A stretch of DNA of 64,000 nucleotides from Marinoscillum sp. MHG1-6 (GTDB lineage: Bacteria; Bacteroidota; Bacteroidia; Cytophagales; Cyclobacteriaceae), in the NCBI RefSeq assembly GCF_024714475.1, contig NZ_JAMZMI010000004.1, positions 460,805-524,804 on the forward strand, in the 5' to 3' direction. The notes below the pieces were generated by a model. The model worked only from the letters and a program-made list of their open reading frames with translations. It was not told the DNA's origin and ran no database searches. Below are positions 53,964 through 63,873 of this stretch, piece after piece; within the stretch, counting starts at the first letter, position 1, and every line of letters starts with the position of its first letter. Position numbers and translations under genes: made by a program.

Positions 53964-55851
53964 AACTATCCTTATTCACCACCTTTAGCTTTGACTCTTC
54001 GAATCGAACTATCGGTGCAATCTGATTATCATTTGCCAGACCATATTTTAAACCCTGAAAAATATCGCCTGGGAAATAATTTCCATTTCTAATACCATTT
54101 TGAAAGTACTTGCCATACCTATTCATCAAATAGCCAACCTGAACAGTCAGCTCATAGCCAATCATATGATAGATGGAGGGCTCGACCTTCCATTGATTGG
54201 CGAGTTGGTTCTTCTTATTGACATAGGCATCACTCCAATATTCTACAAATTCAGGGTAGACAATAGACACGCCATTACGCTCCAATTGACTAAACGAGAG
54301 CATCGTAAAATCTAACCAATCTTTATAGCCGCCAAACCCAAAGAGCACGGTACTGTCTCCCATGGTCTCTACAGCGCTGATGAGATTATTCGCCAGGACG
54401 TTCCTGCTCGTGGCTCCCAGGATATGGCCAATGGAATCCCTGTCGATCTTGAGTTTGGTCTCATAATAAGTGATCGCCTCTTCCTTCTGATTGTAGGTAA
54501 CCGGAAGGCTTTCATAGAATTTCCTATCCCAATTTCGTTCACCAGCTTCGTATTTCTTTATCCTACGCAGTTCGTCCTCTCTCAAACGCCTTTCCTTCAC
54601 AAATCTGCCTGGTAGTTGTGCAATAGAATCTGCCACTTCTTGCGTATAGTAATCTTCATATTCCGCTATCAGCTCGTCCATGACCTCCTTGGCACTTTCA
54701 GCATCGATCTCCTGGTACCATCGCACTTTGAACCCTGCCTGCTCCAGTTCAGATTTATAAATGCTGGCAAAGACCGAGTCCCTATCATTGTTTTCATAGA
54801 AAATCATGACATTCTTGTTATTAAACTGCTCAATTGCCTGACGAGCCAGGGCCAAAGCCATGGTTTCATAGGTTGGCTTAAACAAGAAACCGAATGGATT
54901 ATCACCAATGACAGCACTACTTGAGGATACTGGGTTGATCATATTCACCCGGTTATTTTTGGAATACTCCTTTGCCACTTCAAATGGCCCCGAGAGCAAT
55001 GGCCCAACCATAAGATCAAGGTAGTCAGATGGAAGCAGCTCTAAAGCTTTGCTCATCTCATCTTTGCTGCGCTTGGTATCTATCGGCTCAAGATCAAGAT
55101 AGATTTTCTTTTTTGCCAGCTCCTGTGTTCCTGAGATCATCCCCTGATACAATCCCATTACGGCCTTGTTCTGGAGTATCTGCTCAATGTTTTTCGAATC
55201 ATACATAAACGGAAGCAGCACTCCGATCCTATAACGATCCTTCAGTTCCATAGGAAGAACCTCTGAGAGCAATGCAGTTTCTTCAGAGCCTAGCTTCTCG
55301 TCCAATTCTTTCATCAGTCTGAGGTCTCGCATCTCATACGGCTGAGTTTTCATTTTACTCAATAAAATCGCCCCAAGAGCACGGTCCTCCGGGAAGGTTT
55401 TATACAGCTCCTGAATTTTCTCGATTGGTTTGGGATACAAAAACTTCGCATATAGGTCCTTTTTCAAATAATCAGAAGTTGTCTTTCGGGCAAGTCGCTC
55501 CGAATACTTAATTCCTGAATCTTCACTATTAGTAGAAAAGCTTGTGTACGCCAACCAGAAAAGCACCTCATCTTCACCTGACCAATTAGGTGCTTTAACC
55601 AGAAGTTGCTTCCACATAGCAAGAGCCTGGGTGGTGTCTCCCTCGTTAAGGGCACATAAAGCGAAATAAAAAGAAGCGTAATTTCCAAAGTGCTTATCCT
55701 CCATCAGGGAACCGAAATAGGATTTGGCACTGGGATAATCTCCTTGTTTAAACATTCTTTTCCCTTCCAGATACTCGGCCTGCTTACTTTGGCCTTGAAG
55801 CAAAAAAGGAACGATCCATAGGGCGGTAAGGAAAAGAAAACTACGTATCAC
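53953..55851 (-). CDS. LpoA-like protein: TPR region plus periplasmic-binding fold
   Basis: The 632-residue protein has a signal peptide (about 20 residues), an N-terminal helical region with TPR-type repeats (about 20-150, for example [24 protein letters not shown], partly quoted), and a type I periplasmic-binding fold (about 210-620) beginning [11 protein letters not shown] with [17 protein letters not shown] near 290 and [17 protein letters not shown] near 320. This layout matches LpoA, the outer-membrane activator of penicillin-binding proteins, although no lipobox cysteine is present. It may also bind amino acids as ABC-transporter receptors do. It overlaps hemL by 11 bases. Confidence 0.7.
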   Translation of the reverse strand: MIRSFLFLTALWIVPFLLQGQSKQAEYLEGKRMFKQGDYPSAKSYFGSLMEDKHFGNYASFYFALCALNEGDTTQALAMWKQLLVKAPNWSGEDEVLFWLAYTSFSTNSEDSGIKYSERLARKTTSDYLKKDLYAKFLYPKPIEKIQELYKTFPEDRALGAILLSKMKTQPYEMRDLRLMKELDEKLGSEETALLSEVLPMELKDRYRIGVLLPFMYDSKNIEQILQNKAVMGLYQGMISGTQELAKKKIYLDLEPIDTKRSKDEMSKALELLPSDYLDLMVGPLLSGPFEVAKEYSKNNRVNMINPVSSSSAVIGDNPFGFLFKPTYETMALALARQAIEQFNNKNVMIFYENNDRDSVFASIYKSELEQAGFKVRWYQEIDAESAKEVMDELIAEYEDYYTQEVADSIAQLPGRFVKERRLREDELRRIKKYEAGERNWDRKFYESLPVTYNQKEEAITYYETKLKIDRDSIGHILGATSRNVLANNLISAVETMGDSTVLFGFGGYKDWLDFTMLSFSQLERNGVSIVYPEFVEYWSDAYVNKKNQLANQWKVEPSIYHMIGYELTVQVGYLMNRYGKYFQNGIRNGNYFPGDIFQGLKYGLANDNQIAPIVRFEESKLKVVNKDSYED

Positions 55852-55881
55852 TGGTGATTATTTTAGGTGTAAAAGATCATC

Positions 55882-57408
55882 TTATTCCCACTCAATGGTA
55901 GCTGGTGGTTTGGAGCTGATATCATAAACCACGCGGTTTACTCCTTTCACTCTATTGATGATTTTATTAGAAACTTTACCAAGGAATTCATAAGGCAGAT
56001 GACACCAGTCTGCTGTCATACCATCAAGGCTGGATACCGCTCTCAACGCTACCACGTTTTCGTAGGTACGTTCATCCCCCATTACTCCAACCGACTGCAC
56101 TGGCAGCAACATCGCGCCAGCTTGCCAAACGTCATCATACAAACCTTCTTCCTTCAATCCGGAGATGAAGATATCATCTACATCCTGAAGAATTCTGACC
56201 TTTTCAGCCGTGATATCCCCAAGGATTCTGATACCTAATCCGGGTCCCGGGAACGGATGACGGCCTAAGATAAACTGTGGGATCTCCAATGCCTTACCCA
56301 CATTTCTTACCTCATCCTTAAATAGCGTGTTAAGTGGTTCTACCACCTTCAGCTTCATTTTTTCAGGAAGTCCCCCAACGTTATGGTGAGATTTGATCGT
56401 TACAGACGGGCCATTAACAGAAACAGACTCGATTACGTCAGGATAGATTGTTCCCTGACCCAACCATTTTACATCTTCTATCTTATGCGACTCCTGATCA
56501 AAAATATCAATAAAGGTTTTACCAATTGCCTTTCTTTTATCTTCCGGGTCAGTCAGACCTTTTAATGCGTTATAAAACTGATCCTTAGCATCAACACCTT
56601 TGACATTTAAGCCAAGTCCTTCATAGGATTTTAGTACCTGCTCAAATTCATTCTTTCTAAGAAGTCCATTATCTACGAAGATGCAATACAGGTTCTTACC
56701 GATGGCATGATGGATCAAAGTGGCAGCCACAGAGGAATCTACCCCTCCTGAAAGTCCCATTACCACCTTATCATCCCCCAGCTTTTCCTTTAATTCTTTG
56801 ATGGTGTTTTCGGCAAATACATCTGCCGTCCAATCCTGACCTGCTCCACAAATGTGCACAACGAAGTTTCTGAGAAGCGTTTTACCCTCAAGAGAATGCG
56901 TCACCTCCGGATGAAACTGTATTCCATAAGTGGATTGCCCGTCTACCTTGAAAGCTGCAACCGGAATGCTCTCCGTATGCGCTATCACCTGAAAGTTCTC
57001 AGGGAGCTTCGTGATCGTATCTCCATGAGACATCCATACCTGACTTCCAAAATTTATTTCCTTAAGCAAATCAATCCTGGTATCAACACTATCCAGATTT
57101 GCACGGCCGTACTCCCTATGTTCTGATCTACTGACTACGCCACCATTCTTATGAGCCAGCAACTGTGCTCCGTAACAGACCCCTAACAAGGGCAATTCAC
57201 GAAATTGTGCAAGGTCAATATCTGGTGCTCCTTCCTCTAAAACTGAGCACGGGCTACCACTAAGAATCACCCCCTTTGTTGATGAATCTATCAATGGTAC
57301 CTTGTTAAAGGGATGAATTTCACAATAAACATCCAATTCTCTTACTCTTCTCGCAATAAGTTGGGTATATTGTGATCCAAAATCCAGGATCAGAATTTTA
57401 TCAGTCAT
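55882..57408 (-). CDS. guaA: GMP synthase (glutamine-hydrolysing)
   Basis: The 508-residue protein has both parts of GuaA: an N-terminal class I glutamine amidotransferase ([13 protein letters not shown] near residue 9, GVCYGAQ with catalytic Cys78, and FHPEVTHS with His166/Glu168) and an ATP-pyrophosphatase domain with GLSGGVDSS near residue 218, followed by the dimerisation domain ending TIEWE. It converts XMP to GMP using glutamine. It stands 30 bp upstream of the LpoA-like gene on the same strand. Confidence 0.97.
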   Translation of the reverse strand: MTDKILILDFGSQYTQLIARRVRELDVYCEIHPFNKVPLIDSSTKGVILSGSPCSVLEEGAPDIDLAQFRELPLLGVCYGAQLLAHKNGGVVSRSEHREYGRANLDSVDTRIDLLKEINFGSQVWMSHGDTITKLPENFQVIAHTESIPVAAFKVDGQSTYGIQFHPEVTHSLEGKTLLRNFVVHICGAGQDWTADVFAENTIKELKEKLGDDKVVMGLSGGVDSSVAATLIHHAIGKNLYCIFVDNGLLRKNEFEQVLKSYEGLGLNVKGVDAKDQFYNALKGLTDPEDKRKAIGKTFIDIFDQESHKIEDVKWLGQGTIYPDVIESVSVNGPSVTIKSHHNVGGLPEKMKLKVVEPLNTLFKDEVRNVGKALEIPQFILGRHPFPGPGLGIRILGDITAEKVRILQDVDDIFISGLKEEGLYDDVWQAGAMLLPVQSVGVMGDERTYENVVALRAVSSLDGMTADWCHLPYEFLGKVSNKIINRVKGVNRVVYDISSKPPATIEWE

Positions 57409-57507
57409 TCGGCAAAATTAGCAGAATCGACCAAACGTGAATCGAAATCTCCGTAGGATTTATAATTTGTTACTTTTTCAATTTATTGGCACTAGTATAT
57501 TTACTGT

Positions 57508-60138
57508 ATGACGAGAGAGGAAGAGCGTTTAAAAGAGGCCAGAGAAGGGGTTTCATGGAAGGAATGGGGACCCTATCTAAGTGAAAGACAGTGGGCGACC
57601 GTACGAGAAGATTATACCGAAAGCGGTAACGTTTGGGAAAGTGTCGTTCATGATCACTCACGAAGCAAAGCTTACCGCTGGGGCGAAGACGGGATTGGTG
57701 GGTTTTCAAATTCAGACCAAAGAATATGTTTTTCCTGGGCCTTTTGGAACGGGAATGACTCAATTATAAAAGAGCGACTTTTTGGACTTACCTCCTATGA
57801 AGGCAACCATGGAGAGGATGTAAAGGAACTGTACTACTACCTGGACAGCACTCCTACCCACTCCTATATGAAAATGCTCTACAAATATCCCTTCACTTAT
57901 CCGTATGGTGAACTAGTGGATAAGAACGTAGGGCGCTCCAAATCACTTCGGGAATTTGAACTTCTCGATACCGGGGTTTTCGACTTCGATGAGTATTTCG
58001 ACATCTTTCTTCACTATGCAAAAAACAACACGGAAGACTTTCTCTTCAGTGCTGAAATCCATAACCGATCTGAGAAGGAAGCTGAAATCGTGGTCATGCC
58101 CACCATATGGTTTAGAAATACCTGGGCCTCCGGACGTGATAAAACCAAACCAAAAATCAAAAAATCAAATGATCGCAGTGCAAAACTGGATCATCATATA
58201 CTTGGCAGCTACAACATCTATTTTGATGACCAATTAGCGGAATTGGCATTTTGCGATAACGAAACCAACCGTAAACGCCTTTATGGGAGTAAAAGCTCCT
58301 CCAAATACCCTAAAGATGGCATCAACGATTACGTGGTTGATGGAGACATCAATGCGGTCAACCCAAAGCACTGGGGTACCAAAGGCAGCGGGATCTATCG
58401 TCTGAAAATCCCTGCTGGATCAAGCATTACGGTTAAGCTTCGAATGACAAAAGACGAACTGACTGAACCGTTTTCAGACTTTGATCAGATATTCGATGCC
58501 CGTAAGAGCGAAGCGGATGAGTTTTATAATGAAAAACATGCCAAGGTCGATGATGAAGACCTGAGAAGCATTCAAAGACAGGCCTGGGCCGGAATGATGT
58601 GGAGCAAGCAATTTTACTACTACAATATCAGAAACTGGCTGCACGGTGATCCCGGACGAATGAAACCCTCCTCCACCCGAAAAATGGGGCGTAATGCCAA
58701 CTGGCAGCATATGTTCAACCACGACATTATTTCCATGCCTGACAAATGGGAGTACCCGTGGTATGCCGCATGGGATCTGGCATTTCACTGCATCCCGATA
58801 GCAAGAATTGACCCGGATTTTGCCAAAGGACAATTGTTACTGCTCTTACAAGACCGATACCTTCACCCGAACGGGCAAATTCCGGCCTATGAGTGGAACT
58901 TTAGTGATGTAAACCCTCCTGTCCATGCGTGGGCTGTGCTGCGGGTATTTGAAATTGACCGCAGGCTTAATGATGGAAAAGCAGATTATGACTTTTTGCA
59001 AAAATGCTTTCATAAGCTCTGTCTGAACTTCACCTGGTGGGTCAACCGAAAGGATGAAGAAGGAAACAATGTTTTTGAAGGTGGCTTCCTCGGTCTGGAT
59101 AATATTGGGGTCTTTGATCGAAATCACCCGGCTGTGGAAGATGCGAAGCTCGAACAGGCCGACAGTACAAGCTGGATGGCTATGTTCTCACTCAATATGC
59201 TGAAGATGGCGCTGGACCTGTCCATGGAATATCCTGTGTATCAGGACATGGCCAGTAAGTTCTTCGAGCACTTCCTTTATATCTCCGGAGCCATGAACAG
59301 CATCGGGGACAACAACGTGGACCTTTGGGATGAGGAGGACTTCTTCTACTACGATGTAATGCATACCCCGGACAAACCAAATCAAAGGATGAAGATTCGT
59401 TCCATGGTTGGTTTGATCCCTCTTTATGCGATTGAAATCCTGAGGGATGAAAACTATGAGAACCTGACAGAATTCAGGGAGCGTCTCGAGTTTTTCCTAA
59501 AAGAAAGACCAAGGCTTGCCTCACTGGTATCAAGGTGGGAATCTCCGGGAAAAGGTGAAAGAAGATTGCTCAGTATCCTAAGAGGATTTAGGATGAAAAA
59601 AATCCTCGATCGTATGTTGGATCCGGAGGAGTTCCTCTCAGATTTCGGGATCAGAGCATTATCTAAATATCACGAAAAGCATCCTTACGTCCTGGAAACA
59701 GACCATGAAACCCTCAGTGTCTCCTACTTACCCGGAGAGTCGGATTCTTCCTTCTTTGGCGGTAACTCCAACTGGAGGGGCCCTATCTGGTTCCCGGTGA
59801 ATTACCTGATCATGGAATCACTCCTCAAATTCTCCACTTACTACAGTGAAGAGTTTAAGGTAGAGTTCCCTAAGGGCAGCGGTGAACGTCAGGACCTGGT
59901 ATCTGTCACGAGAAGCATCTGCCGACGACTGATGGCCATCTTCCAGGTTGATGAAAACGGCAAACGACCGGTCTATGGTGGGCACCTGAAATTTCAAACG
60001 GACCCACATTTCAAAGATCACATACTATTCTATGAGTATTTCAATGGTGACACCGGAGAAGGTCTTGGGGCCTCCCATCAAACCGGATGGACTGGCCTGA
60101 TAGCCGAAATGATCCACCGTTATTATAATATTCACTAA
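57508..60138 (+). CDS. GH63-type glucosidase (MGH1-like)
   Basis: The 876-residue protein has an N-terminal beta-rich domain (about 1-330) and an (alpha/alpha)6 catalytic region (about 350-870). Phrases such as KWEYPWYAAWDLAFHCIPIA near residue 412, NPPVHAWAVLRVFE near 470 and SNWRGPIWFPVNYL near 755 are typical of the GH63/MGH1 mannosyl-oligosaccharide glucosidase-like family common in bacteria. No signal peptide is present, so it acts in the cytoplasm, perhaps on glucosylglycerate-type solutes or glycan fragments. It leads a plus-strand run with the phosphatase and HAD genes. Confidence 0.8.
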   Translation: MTREEERLKEAREGVSWKEWGPYLSERQWATVREDYTESGNVWESVVHDHSRSKAYRWGEDGIGGFSNSDQRICFSWAFWNGNDSIIKERLFGLTSYEGNHGEDVKELYYYLDSTPTHSYMKMLYKYPFTYPYGELVDKNVGRSKSLREFELLDTGVFDFDEYFDIFLHYAKNNTEDFLFSAEIHNRSEKEAEIVVMPTIWFRNTWASGRDKTKPKIKKSNDRSAKLDHHILGSYNIYFDDQLAELAFCDNETNRKRLYGSKSSSKYPKDGINDYVVDGDINAVNPKHWGTKGSGIYRLKIPAGSSITVKLRMTKDELTEPFSDFDQIFDARKSEADEFYNEKHAKVDDEDLRSIQRQAWAGMMWSKQFYYYNIRNWLHGDPGRMKPSSTRKMGRNANWQHMFNHDIISMPDKWEYPWYAAWDLAFHCIPIARIDPDFAKGQLLLLLQDRYLHPNGQIPAYEWNFSDVNPPVHAWAVLRVFEIDRRLNDGKADYDFLQKCFHKLCLNFTWWVNRKDEEGNNVFEGGFLGLDNIGVFDRNHPAVEDAKLEQADSTSWMAMFSLNMLKMALDLSMEYPVYQDMASKFFEHFLYISGAMNSIGDNNVDLWDEEDFFYYDVMHTPDKPNQRMKIRSMVGLIPLYAIEILRDENYENLTEFRERLEFFLKERPRLASLVSRWESPGKGERRLLSILRGFRMKKILDRMLDPEEFLSDFGIRALSKYHEKHPYVLETDHETLSVSYLPGESDSSFFGGNSNWRGPIWFPVNYLIMESLLKFSTYYSEEFKVEFPKGSGERQDLVSVTRSICRRLMAIFQVDENGKRPVYGGHLKFQTDPHFKDHILFYEYFNGDTGEGLGASHQTGWTGLIAEMIHRYYNIH

Positions 60139-60185
60139 AACATTCAGTAACATCGCCGCTCTATCTTTATACTTGAAAAGAGAGA

Positions 60186-61820
60186 ATGAGTAAGAACGTG
60201 ATGAAAGGTATTATTTCGCTGGTGCTATGTACGGCATTATCCATTGCCAATTGTCAGAACATCAAACCAAAATTGGTGATCGGCATTGTGGTAGATCAGA
60301 TGAAGCAGGACTACCTCAACCGGTATGGTGATCGATTTGGAGAAGGTGGCTTCAGCAAACTGATCAGTGACGGTTTTATGTGTGAAAACACACACTACAA
60401 TTATATCCCGACAGTAACAGCGGCGGGTCACGCTTCCATATATACCGGAACAACCCCGCGATATCATGGAATTATAGGTAATAGCTGGTACAGCAAGAAA
60501 CAAGAGCGCATGGTCTACTGCGTGGGAGACGAAAACGAGTCCGCTATAGGCGGAAGTGAACATTCAGGACACTTTTCTCCAAGAAATCTTGCGACCACTA
60601 CCATCACCGATGAGCTGAAGCTGAGTACAAATTTTCAATCCAAAGTGATAAGCATCTCTATAAAAGATCGCGGATCAGTGCTCCCCGCAGGACACAACCC
60701 CGATGGAGCCTTTTGGTACGATGGGAAAACAGGAAACTTTGTTACCTCAACCTATTATTCCCAATCGCTCCCTGGCTGGGTAGCGCAATTCAATGCTAAA
60801 GAATTGGTAAATAAATACCTTGATGGCGAGTGGGCTCCCCTGCTCGACATTGAATCATACAGTGCGAGCACGGAGGATAATGTGAACTATGAAAATACCT
60901 TCAGAGGCATTGATGAACCTACTTTCCCTTACCATCTTGCTGAATTAAGAAAAAAGAATGGTCCTTACGAACTGATCATGAATACTCCATTTGGCAACAG
61001 CATTACATTGGATATGGCCAAAGATGCGGTCATGGGAGAAAGTATGGGTAGTGATGACATTACTGACTTCCTGGCGGTGAGTATTTCCAGCACCGACAAA
61101 ATCGGGCACCAGTTTGGTCCCAATTCTATTGAAATCGAAGATACTTACCTGAGACTGGACAGGGATTTGGAAAAATTCATTGACTTTCTGGATGAAAAGG
61201 TGGGCGAGGACAATTATTTGATATTCCTGACCTCCGATCATGCAGCCGCACTTAATCCCACCTATCTTCAGGATCAAAAAATGCCTGCAGGAACATTCAA
61301 ATCATCCGATATTAAATCAACCCTCCAAAAAGCACTCACCGAATCCTTCGGTGAAGGAGACTGGATCAAGAGCTTCTCTAACTACCAATTCTTCCTTAAC
61401 CAAGATCTCATCCCCTCCTCCGGATATGAGGAAGTCATTAATACCGGAAAAAAGGCTTTGATGGAGATGGAATCAATTGCTGAGGTATATACAGCAAAAG
61501 AAGTGCTTGATGCTCCTGCCTATGACCATTTAGGTATTAAGCTCAACAACGGCTACAACCGCCAGTTATCAGGGGATTTAATGGTCGTATTGAAGTCTGG
61601 GTATCTTTTTGGTAGCGAAGGACGAGCAGGTACGGACCATGGATCAGGCTATGTTTATGACACCCATGTACCTTTGCTATTTTATGGCAAGGGTATAAAA
61701 AATGGAAGTACCACAAGGAAAGTGGCTATCACGGATATAGCACCTACTATATCCATGATCCTGAATATTTCACTTCCAAGTGCCTGTACGGGTGAACCAA
61801 TTAAGGAGCTATTCGATTAG
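60186..61820 (+). CDS. PafA-type alkaline phosphatase family protein
   Basis: The 544-residue protein has a signal peptide (about 23 residues) and the alkaline-phosphatase/NPP fold: VIGIVVDQM with metal-ligand Asp37, PTVTAAGHASIYTGT with Thr78 as probable nucleophile, VSISSTDKIGHQFGP near residue 300 and LTSDHAA near 350 (further metal ligands), and GTDHGSGYVYDTHVPLLFYG near 480. The Thr nucleophile marks the PafA subgroup common in Bacteroidota, which releases phosphate from diverse phosphomonoesters in the periplasm. It follows the glucosidase by 47 bp. Regulation by phosphate is likely but no Pho box was sought. Confidence 0.88.
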   Translation: MSKNVMKGIISLVLCTALSIANCQNIKPKLVIGIVVDQMKQDYLNRYGDRFGEGGFSKLISDGFMCENTHYNYIPTVTAAGHASIYTGTTPRYHGIIGNSWYSKKQERMVYCVGDENESAIGGSEHSGHFSPRNLATTTITDELKLSTNFQSKVISISIKDRGSVLPAGHNPDGAFWYDGKTGNFVTSTYYSQSLPGWVAQFNAKELVNKYLDGEWAPLLDIESYSASTEDNVNYENTFRGIDEPTFPYHLAELRKKNGPYELIMNTPFGNSITLDMAKDAVMGESMGSDDITDFLAVSISSTDKIGHQFGPNSIEIEDTYLRLDRDLEKFIDFLDEKVGEDNYLIFLTSDHAAALNPTYLQDQKMPAGTFKSSDIKSTLQKALTESFGEGDWIKSFSNYQFFLNQDLIPSSGYEEVINTGKKALMEMESIAEVYTAKEVLDAPAYDHLGIKLNNGYNRQLSGDLMVVLKSGYLFGSEGRAGTDHGSGYVYDTHVPLLFYGKGIKNGSTTRKVAITDIAPTISMILNISLPSACTGEPIKELFD

Positions 61821-61846
61821 TTTCAATAGTCATCAACAATCAATGA

Positions 61847-62509
61847 ATGAACGAAAAAGAAATAGGACTAATATTTGACATGGATGGTGTCATCGTTGAT
61901 AACCATGAATTCCATTTCCTGGCCTGGCAACAATTGGCTTCAAAAAGAGGGATCAGCATCTCTGAGGAATTTTACCGGGAAAACATGAATGGACGTACCA
62001 TTGATGAACTGGTTCGGGTGGTGTTTCAACTGGAGGTCAGTAAAGAAGAGGCCCGTGAAATTGGCAGGGAGAAAGAAGAAACCTATCGTGAACTGTACCG
62101 CGAAAAACGTACAGCCATGAAAGGTCTCATCCCATTTCTAGAGGCAGCTAAAGACCTTGAGATTCCCATGATCGTGGGTACTTCAGCTCCTTATGAGAAT
62201 GTGACCTATACCCTCGACGACCTGGACTTGAGAAAGTACTTCTTAGGCGTAGTTGATGATAGTATGGTTGCCAAAGGGAAACCTGATCCTGAAGTATATT
62301 TGAAATGTGCGTCTGCCATTGATCGTGACCCGGCAAATTGCATTGTCTTTGAAGACGCTGTTTCGGGAATCAAGGCTGGTAAGTCGGCAGGCGCTAAAGT
62401 GATTGCCCTGGCCACTTCTCACAAAAGAGAAGAATTGTCTGCTGATCTGATCATTGATGATTTTGAAAACTTTTCCATGTCACAGGTAAAAGCTGTCTTA
62501 GGTATTTAA
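61847..62509 (+). CDS. HAD-family phosphatase, beta-phosphoglucomutase-like
   Basis: The 220-residue protein begins with the HAD motif I DMDGVIVDN (Asp11 and Asp13), has a helical cap (about 20-85), motif II IVGTSAP near 108, motif III lysine in VAKGKPDPEVYL near 142 and motif IV VFEDAVSGIKAGKSAGA near 167. This is the beta-phosphoglucomutase/sugar-phosphatase branch. The glucosidase and phosphatase genes upstream suggest sugar-phosphate metabolism. It abuts the DUF4159 gene with no gap. Confidence 0.85.
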   Translation: MNEKEIGLIFDMDGVIVDNHEFHFLAWQQLASKRGISISEEFYRENMNGRTIDELVRVVFQLEVSKEEAREIGREKEETYRELYREKRTAMKGLIPFLEAAKDLEIPMIVGTSAPYENVTYTLDDLDLRKYFLGVVDDSMVAKGKPDPEVYLKCASAIDRDPANCIVFEDAVSGIKAGKSAGAKVIALATSHKREELSADLIIDDFENFSMSQVKAVLGI

Positions 62510-63163
62510 ATGAAAAAGCACCTACTGATCATCGGGTTGTTAATGTCCCTCTGTTCCTTTGGGCAGGATATCAGGATTGCCAAACTCAAATACCGTGGTG
62601 GCGGAGATTGGTATGCCAACAAAACCGCCCTTCCTAACCTGATCAGCTTCTGCAACCAAAATATGGGGACTTCCATCGCCCGTGAGGAAGACATCGTTGA
62701 GGTATTCAGCCCTGATCTATTCCTTTATCCTTATGTCTACATGACTGGTCATGGGAACGTGGTCTTTAGCGACGAGGATGCTGAAAACCTCAGAAATTAC
62801 CTCCAATCAGGAGGCTTTCTACATATCGATGACAACTACGGCCTGGATCCATTTATCCGTGTAGAGATCAAAAAGATCTTTCCTAATAAGGACTTTGTGG
62901 AAATCCCTTTCGATCATCCGATTTACCATCAGAAATATGATTTCGAAGACGGCCCCCCAAAGATCCATGAACATGACGGCAAGCCTGCGCAGGGCTTTGG
63001 TATATTCATAGACGGGCGTCTGGTATGCTACTACACCTACGAATGCGACCTCGGCAACGGCTGGGAGGATCAGTCCATCTACAACGACCCGCAGGAGGTC
63101 AGAATCAGAGCACTAAAAATGGGTGCCAATATCCTCTCCTACGTTTTTACGACGGAGCAGTAG
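62510..63163 (+). CDS. DUF4159-family secreted protein
   Basis: The 217-residue product has a signal peptide (ending SFGQ near residue 19) and the DUF4159 pattern: YRGGGDWYANKTALPNLI near residue 28, YVYMTGHGNVVFSDEDAENLRNYL near 74 (partly quoted), GGFLHIDDNYGLDPFIRVEI near 100 and FDHPIYHQKY near 130. DUF4159 often follows MoxR/BatA-type genes; here it follows a HAD gene directly (ATG on the base after the TAA). The fold is of ThuA/glutamine-amidotransferase type by recollection. Function is unknown. Confidence 0.85.
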   Translation: MKKHLLIIGLLMSLCSFGQDIRIAKLKYRGGGDWYANKTALPNLISFCNQNMGTSIAREEDIVEVFSPDLFLYPYVYMTGHGNVVFSDEDAENLRNYLQSGGFLHIDDNYGLDPFIRVEIKKIFPNKDFVEIPFDHPIYHQKYDFEDGPPKIHEHDGKPAQGFGIFIDGRLVCYYTYECDLGNGWEDQSIYNDPQEVRIRALKMGANILSYVFTTEQ

Positions 63164-63474
63164 TACCTCTAATTGACTTAGCAGGAACAAATTGCGCTTT
63201 ATCGACTTTGATGGATGCTTTTAGGCATTGATACCGTAGAGCTTCCGCGGAGTATCAGATCGAAGGGGCGTAACGCCACTGTATGAATCGTGGCTGATTT
63301 AAAAGTACAAAAGTTTCTGTTTACCACCGAGTCAATCCGCAGGATTGACTTGCTAAATTATTCCAACACAGCAAGTCAATCCTGCGGATTGACGGGCTAA
63401 CCACGAAGCACCAAAGCTGCCTAAACCACTAATCAGCCATGATTTCATACAGAATGTTAGCGGTTTTCTTTTTA
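63164..63474. other. Gene-free region occupied by nested inverted repeats
   Basis: There is no gene here. Most of the stretch is taken up by the inverted-repeat element described in the next entry, flanked by short unrelated sequence. No terminator for the DUF4159 gene was found. Confidence 0.6.
63277..63456. repeat. Nested inverted-repeat element, BIME- or MITE-like
   Basis: Two perfect 24-base inverted arms lie at 63331-63354 and 63370-63393, separated by 15 bp. Each arm itself contains the near-palindrome GTCAATCC-GCA-GGATTGAC (or its complement). Outside them a second pair, CTGTATGAA...TGGCTGATT at 63279-63299 and its inverse at 63431-63453, matches at about 20 of 22 positions with one indel. 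The element resembles REP-type or small non-autonomous mobile elements. Confidence 0.7.
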
Positions 63475-63873
63475 TTATTTTTGAACAAAAGGCTCAGTTT
63501 TTAATTCCTTTCCGGTTTGGACAAATCTGCCATTATCGTCAATTCTATATTGCGTTACCTCTTCTCTACCGACTCTCTTTATTTTGTCTCCTGAAAGAGT
63601 ATCCGTGAGCTCATATATATTTTCCACTTTCAAACTAAATGTAGAGTCAGGATGAAAGTAGGTTGTCGTTTTATAATCGAACTCATTAACAAGATAATTC
63701 TTGTATTGAATGTTCTCTTCCTCAAAATGAAAACAACCATTAGTATAAACTTCCTTTTTATCGGCTACTTTAAAGCTAGTGTCAATTGAATACATGTATA
63801 TATAATTTTCACAGTCATTAAAATGTCCGACCGCCAACGCCAAGAATTTGGCTGATAGTGAATGTTGACTTAT
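63475..63873 (-). pseudogene. Hypothetical gene with 5' end cut by IS3-type insertion
   Basis: The minus-strand frame encodes about 122 residues from a TTG at 63843, but the same frame stays open upstream to the IS boundary near 63873 (ISQHSLSAKFLALAVGHFNDCENY) without any ATG or GTG. The likely explanation is that the 5' end of this gene was removed or separated by the insertion sequence to its right. The remaining product is beta-rich, with FKVADKKEVYTNGCFHFEEE and FDYKTTTYFHPDSTFSLKVE, and no family is recognised. Confidence 0.55.
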
